Assembly (NCBI GenBank): GCA_013397935.1 | Contig: VZRN01004397.1 | Span: 87,430-151,429, forward strand | Direction: 5' to 3' | Length of the DNA: 64,000 nt | Source: Dasyornis broadbenti | Taxonomy: Eukaryota; Chordata; Aves; Passeriformes; Dasyornithidae | Shown here: positions 59,101-64,000 of the stretch, in pieces | How the letters are laid out: every line of letters starts with the position of its first letter | How positions within the stretch are numbered: position 1 is the stretch's first letter | Program-made: the position numbers and the translations under genes | Notes under the pieces: model-generated | Database searches by the model: none | The model's input: only the letters and a program-made list of their open reading frames with translations | Told to the model about the DNA's origin: nothing

Positions 59101-59291
59101 CTAGACCTTTCAGGGAGCATTGCAGACAGGAGAGGAAAATGGTTTGCTCTTGCTAACCTTGGAGTCTTTGCAACAGTGCAAAGGCAAAGCTCAGGGAGAT
59201 GCTGGGAAGGGAAGGGTCTCAGGTCACTAATCATCTCATGGCTCTGGAGGGCTGAACAGGGACACCAGAGCAGCAAAGGTGAAGGTGCAAG
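56134..59291. other. Intergenic DNA, nothing recognised
   Basis: Average to GC-moderate sequence with a poly-A run near 58369-58381. Reading frames are short, overlapping and without family resemblance. Confidence 0.5.
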
Positions 59292-59340
59292 CCCCAGGTG
59301 ATGACCTGGGGATGGGATGGGATGGGATGGGATGGGATGG
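59292..59340. repeat. Perfect hairpin followed by (GGGAT)n repeat
   Basis: An eight-base perfect inverted repeat (CCCCAGGT at 59292-59299, ACCTGGGG at 59304-59311, loop GATG) runs directly into six G-runs of the pentanucleotide GGGAT (59308-59340). The G-runs with two-base loops fit a G-quadruplex motif. Confidence 0.9.
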
Positions 59341-62300
59341 CCTGATAGTCAAGTAGGTGGCTGACTGAGGTCAGTTCTCTGAGCAGGACGCACCAGTTTG
59401 TGCTGTGAGAGAACGGAAGAGGGTGCCAGCATGTCCCAGATCTAACAACTCCTGGCCATTCACAGCAGCCACGAGAGCTTACAAAGACAAAATACTAATG
59501 CACTGGCTGGCTCAATGCTCAGGCTCAGTGAGTGCTGAGAAAGCAAAGGGGCTTCAGCTATTTTGAAGACAACAAATCCAGACAAAAGATGCAGCAAAGC
59601 CGACTGTAACAGCATATGCCACAAAAAGTTAGCTCCTCGTCCTTTGTAGGCAGGATGGGCTGCAGCTGCAACACAGGGGGAGGGAGGGGGGACTGAGCAG
59701 GAGTGCAGCTGCTCCCGTCACGTGGGGAGAGCTCACTCGGCACCTCCTGGGGAAGGCACAGGAAAGAGGAGGGAGCGAGGGGGCTGGACCCAGGATCTGC
59801 TGTGATACTGCTGCTGACAGGAAGCAGATATGTCAGATGAGGGACAGAGAGCACCAGGATGCACATCAAGGTGTTCCTGTGCAAATTGCTGTCCAAGAAA
59901 AAAAAGAGGGAGATTGAAGGTGATGAAGTCAATGCTGGCTGTATGAAGATGTGGAAAGACACTTGTGCTGTCCTCCAGGAGTCCTGAAGTGGTTTTTGTT
60001 CATTTGGAAAATGCCACACTTTATAAAGGCTGTTGATTTACCACCAGTTGAGCTGGAAGAATAATGGATGGATAAACTGGGACTTTTTTTTTTTTAAAAC
60101 CCCAGATGCTTAATAAACTTATTCCCAAACAGACAACCATATATATTACAAATTATAATGGGATGTTTGGGAACCAGCAAGTGAATCTGGATGGAGAATC
60201 CTTCGTATTACATCCTTGAAGCTATTTTGCAGATTTTACAGATTATCCATCAGGGTTCAACACGCAGCAGTGCTACAGGACAGGAGTGATATTCCTGAAG
60301 AATTTGAGCACATAAAGTTAATGATGTGAGAACAGGTGTTCACTGCTGTAGTTGATGGGGAGGAGTTTGGTATACACCTATATAAGGACAATATGAGCAG
60401 TGAAAGATTAAAATGCATATGGGTAGCAACAAAGAGACAGAATACCAAATAGCAGAGATGCCACATGTGAGGCATGGCGTGATTCTGAAAAGGGTTAAAA
60501 AAGATGCTGCTGCAAAGGTTAAAGCTGTAACTCAAATACTGGATACTCATAGATTACCTGCATGAAGGAAAACGGCTACAGCGCACAGCAGACGGAGGGC
60601 AGAGCTGGCACCATCCTGCCAAAATATTTGCAACCACAATCATCCTCTTGCTGGGAGTGACCCCCCTGACCTATCAGTGGGTATTGCTGAGAGCATCATA
60701 GCACCAAATGGTGGCTTCTTAGCATGAGGATTGCGATTAATAGTGGATTTGAGCACTCAAGTTAATGCAATTTCCATTACTAAACCTTTTTATCATTCTC
60801 TCTAACTTTCTCAAATTAATTCTAGGTTTTCTTGCTCGAGCTTTCCTTATGAGTGACTTGTTGTTTGAAAGGGGTGGCGGAGGGAAAAAGGCAGGAATGC
60901 AACCAGAAATCCAGTCTCCTTTTTGATTCTTACATAGGGATTTAACCAAATGCAACCATTTGACCCAAATATTCCAAATAAAACCAAATAGATTTTGTTC
61001 AGCCATAGCACAGCTTCCCAAATCTCTGTGGAACAATCCGAATTCCAAGAAAACTGAAGTAATTCTTTTTGTATAGACATGGCAATACCAGATTAATGGG
61101 CTGTGGAGTAGCTACCATACAGCTATGAACATACTCAGCTCCTGAGCACTTTTCTCATTTTCTCCTGAGCACCTTTTTCTCCTGGACTGCCTCTGAGCAT
61201 CATTTCAAACTCCACTGAAATACATAAGCGTAAGCGCTACTGAAATGTCCAGGGCAGCTGGACTGGAGGATACAAAACCTCTCAATGGCACAGTAGAAGA
61301 CACTTGCTCTGAATACAGACAAAGGAACTAACTAAAGAGAGGATAAGGACCTCAGGCTGCTGGAGTCTTATGTCCTTTTCTGTCACTGTTGGGTCTTAAT
61401 AACTAGTGTTTATCAAATGTTGCTTTGTCATATTATTAGTTGAATTTGCTAATAGGGAGGCTGATGTTTATAACCTGTCTTACCAGCACAGGACTGGGAT
61501 AAGAATGTCAATACAAGTTTGCTTTTAAAAAATGGAAGTAAAAACAATAGGGAAAAGCATAGAGTGGAAAGAGAATTGATACTGTTGGGCAGTTGAGACC
61601 AGAGACACAGAGAGAAGAGGATCTTGAACATGCTGCCTAACAGGACTGCAGCATCTCAGAAATGTGTGTTTCTCCTCAAGGAACACTACCTATTTTTAAT
61701 GTATTGGAGCCTACCTATAGCTCCAGCCTGTGCAGCTTGGTGTCAAGCAAAGCCTAGAAGTACACATTGCCTGGAGCACAACAGGATGCGATGATAGGCT
61801 GAGAAATCTGCAGAAAACACAAAAGATCAAGCCAATCCTGCAACTTGCTGTTCGTTTTAGCTGAGAGATTAAAATACCAGCAGAAAAGAAAGAGATGGAG
61901 CAGATGCAGTATCTCCATGGGGCTTCTTTGTGCAGCCACTTTCCTGTCCCTGTCTTGTGCATTCTCGTCCTCTGGAGTGTCACGGCAGTCCCAGTTACTA
62001 AAAAGGCACACGGCAGCACCACAGTGTGCCGGAGAACGTGCCCGTGGGGGGCAGCAGAAGGATGGATGCAACCCGAGGCACTTCAGAGAGACACTTGTGT
62101 CTTCTTTGGAGGACATGGGACTGCCCCACTTTGGGGCAAGGAGCCATCTGCTCTTGGATGCAGAAACTCCCAGCCTTCTGGTGCAAGATGACCTCCAGGC
62201 TCTTTCTGGACAGGCAGAAGGGATGTTCCATGTGGGCTGTGACACCCAAGTTGGGTAGTGGGCAGAGGAGGAGGGAGAAGTTTGGTGGTCCTCATCCTGC

Positions 62301-63631
62301 TCCTGGCCAGCACTGCACTCATCCCACTTCCATGGTGCCTGACCTGTGATTTCATAGGGACACCTGGCTGCATCCTGGTGAACTCAAGAGTTATTGTCAC
62401 CATGTGGACAATTACCTTCCCCTGCAATGACACCTCTTTCCGCTTTGGGGGAGAGAGCCAGGTGGGCTGGGGACACCCATCTCTCTATCTTACATAAATT
62501 TAATAAGAAAAAAAAAAAAGTTTCATTGAATTCAAAAAATTGCTCAGCAACACAGGAAATATGTAAAGATTAATTTCACTCCAAAGATGATTATTTTATT
62601 TTGTTTTGCCTTTTAAATTTCTTAAACATAAATAATTTCCAAAGTGAAACATCTTTTTAAAACACAGAATTGAGTATTTTCATTTTGAAAATTATACATA
62701 CTTCCATTTGGAAACTCCAAATTAAATGCTGGTGAATTTCTGTTTTATTTGTCAAAGCTATTCCCCAAAAATATGATGAATTGGCAAACAGCTCCAACTG
62801 ACTTTGAGACAAAGCTGTCCCACCACTAACTAAAAGCATAACTTTGGTCCTTCAGCATGAAGAAAGCTTTTATTTTCATTCATCACTCCCTAATGTGCAT
62901 TAAAAATTGCACATAAGATACAATTATTGAGCTGTGTAATCCTTGCATAGTGGGAAAAAGAAGAATGATGAAGTGTATCTGCCAGGCTCAATCCTCATCA
63001 GTCACTGGCTTCCTGGGCAAATTCCTTTCCCAGCTGAAGTCAACAGCAAAACTCTCAGCAGCATCGAGAGTTTAAGGTGTTTGTTTTATTTTATTATATT
63101 TTCTTGTCCCCAAATGTCCTTGAAAGCACCACCTTTTAACCTGAAAATTTGGGTCCACTGTGGGAAGAAAAAAATCCCAAAAAACCAACCAGAGCATCCT
63201 GAATGTCCTCAGTTAGGAAATGTACTTTGGAGTCTGCAGGGCTGCATCCTGATGCTTCCGTGATGCACGGTGGGGCTTCCAGTCCACAAGTACTGGGTGT
63301 TGCGATGCCGAGCCACCGACGGCAGCATGCCAGCTCCAGCACACGCATGTGACACCCACACGTGTGCACACTCACACACACACAGGGGCACACGTACACC
63401 CCCTGCCTCTCCCAAAAGACACACACACAACAAAGGAACCCTCTGTGCCCTCTCCAGCCTCCTCACATCATGCTGTCCCCACTATGCAGCTCCCACGAGA
63501 AACTCCAATATATCTTAAAATAATTCTGCTACGGCTTTTTTTTTTTAATGCCAGTTCAATTACTTGCTTGTCTGTCTATGCAATGGCTATTCTCTTATCA
63601 ATTATGTTTTTCTCTCGCACTCATTTCCCCT
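59341..63631. other. Intergenic DNA, nothing recognised
   Basis: This stretch has open frames on both strands around 61750-62430, overlapping in up to five frames, which argues against a gene. A CA-rich tract lies near 63341-63431. No transposon is identified by eye. Confidence 0.5.
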
Positions 63632-63768
63632 CTTTTTCCTTCTTTTTTTTTTGGGGGGGGGGTGTATCAGAGTTGGAAGAGGTNNNNNNNNNNNNNNNNN
63701 NNNNNNNNNNNNNCTTTTTTTCCGTTTTTTTTTTTTGGGGGGGGGGATGTATCAGAGTTGGAAGAGGT
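63632..63768. repeat. Duplicated gap edges around a 30 N gap
   Basis: The roughly 50 base unit (T-run, G-run, then tgtatcagagttggaagagg) appears immediately before the gap (63632-63683) and again immediately after it (63714-63768). N occupies 63684-63713. This may be a real tandem repeat or an unmerged overlap at a contig join. Confidence 0.9.
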
Positions 63769-63837
63769 TAATTAACCCTTTGCATAACAGGGTCCCTGGC
63801 ACACACCATCACCCAGTGAAGCTGGGACTGTGAGGAA

Positions 63838-63869
63838 GAGGAGGAGGAGGAGGAGGAGGAGGGGAGGGA
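63838..63869. repeat. GAG/AGG triplet repeat
   Basis: A purine-only stretch of about ten GAG-type triplets. It yields polyserine or polyglutamate-like open frames without meaning. Confidence 0.85.
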
Positions 63870-63902
63870 CGTGAGGAAGATGACACAACAAACACGAGGC
63901 AG

Positions 63903-63973
63903 CAGCAGCAGGTTCCAGCCACAACATCTGCAGAANNNCGCAGCAGCCAGTTCCAGACACAACATCTGCAGAA
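63903..63973. repeat. 33 bp repeat split by a 3 N gap
   Basis: Copies at 63903-63935 and 63941-63973 share 30 of 33 bases (core ccacaacatctgcagaa / acacaacatctgcagaa) and are separated by NNN (63936-63938) and two bases. It is either a true tandem repeat or an assembly duplication. Confidence 0.85.
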
Positions 63974-64000
63974 TGAGGCCATTTTTCTGTAATTCTAATC

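Noticed and set aside
61750..62433. Open frames on both strands, one with a hydrophobic N-terminus like a signal peptide
   Set aside because: Up to five overlapping frames are open at once, and the hydrophobic segment alone is weak evidence. No promoter, splice sites or homology are visible.
63349..63965. Glycine-, serine- and phenylalanine-rich frames at the window end
   Set aside because: They run through N gaps, homopolymers and triplet repeats and are products of low complexity.
1..64000. CRISPR arrays, operons, prophage or insertion sequences
   Set aside because: The window is a spliced vertebrate gene with LINE and SINE relics, so prokaryotic feature types do not apply and none were seen.

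Overview
The window is vertebrate genomic DNA, almost certainly from a bird. It is AT-rich, with long introns and GT-AG splice sites. It holds several degraded CR1 LINEs whose 3' ends carry the TCATAGAAT/ATTCTATGA tail typical of avian genomes. The species cannot be fixed from the sequence alone.

Positions 1-41355 (+ strand) hold the 3' two-thirds of CHD7, an ATP-dependent chromatin remodeller of the CHD6-9 subfamily. I placed 32 consecutive coding exons. Every reading frame is continuous across the joins, giving 2196 codons plus a stop. The exon count fits exons 7-38 of a 38-exon human gene. The protein part runs chromodomain 1, chromodomain 2, a complete SNF2-type ATPase (Walker A, DEAH, TGTP, motifs IV-VI), SANT/SLIDE-like modules, a variable acidic region, a basic region, two BRK domains and a low-complexity acidic C-terminus. 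The first ~800 residues and the promoter lie upstream of the window. All catalytic motifs are intact, so this reads as a working gene. Residue numbers below count from the first codon in the window.

The introns are mostly unremarkable AT-rich DNA. Exceptions are a ~900 bp CR1 relic (9850-10757), two short CR1 3' ends (12925-13085 and 17827-18010), a CpG-dense patch with a forkhead site (20500-20770), a TG microsatellite (31269-31302) and one non-canonical GC-AG intron (37006-37230).

From 41356 to 64000 comes the 3' UTR and then about 20 kb in which I recognise no gene. In human the next gene downstream is CLVS1, so this is probably the CHD7-CLVS1 intergenic interval. It contains a MIR-like SINE, a CR1 reverse-transcriptase relic, an 85 percent identical direct repeat pair, a compact NF-E2/GATA/CACCC motif cluster (55861-56133), a hairpin next to a (GGGAT)n tract, and three assembly gaps. 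Two of the gaps are flanked by near-identical sequence. I found no evidence for a novel multi-gene system. The most testable non-coding signals are the motif cluster, the direct repeat pair and the CpG-dense intronic patch.
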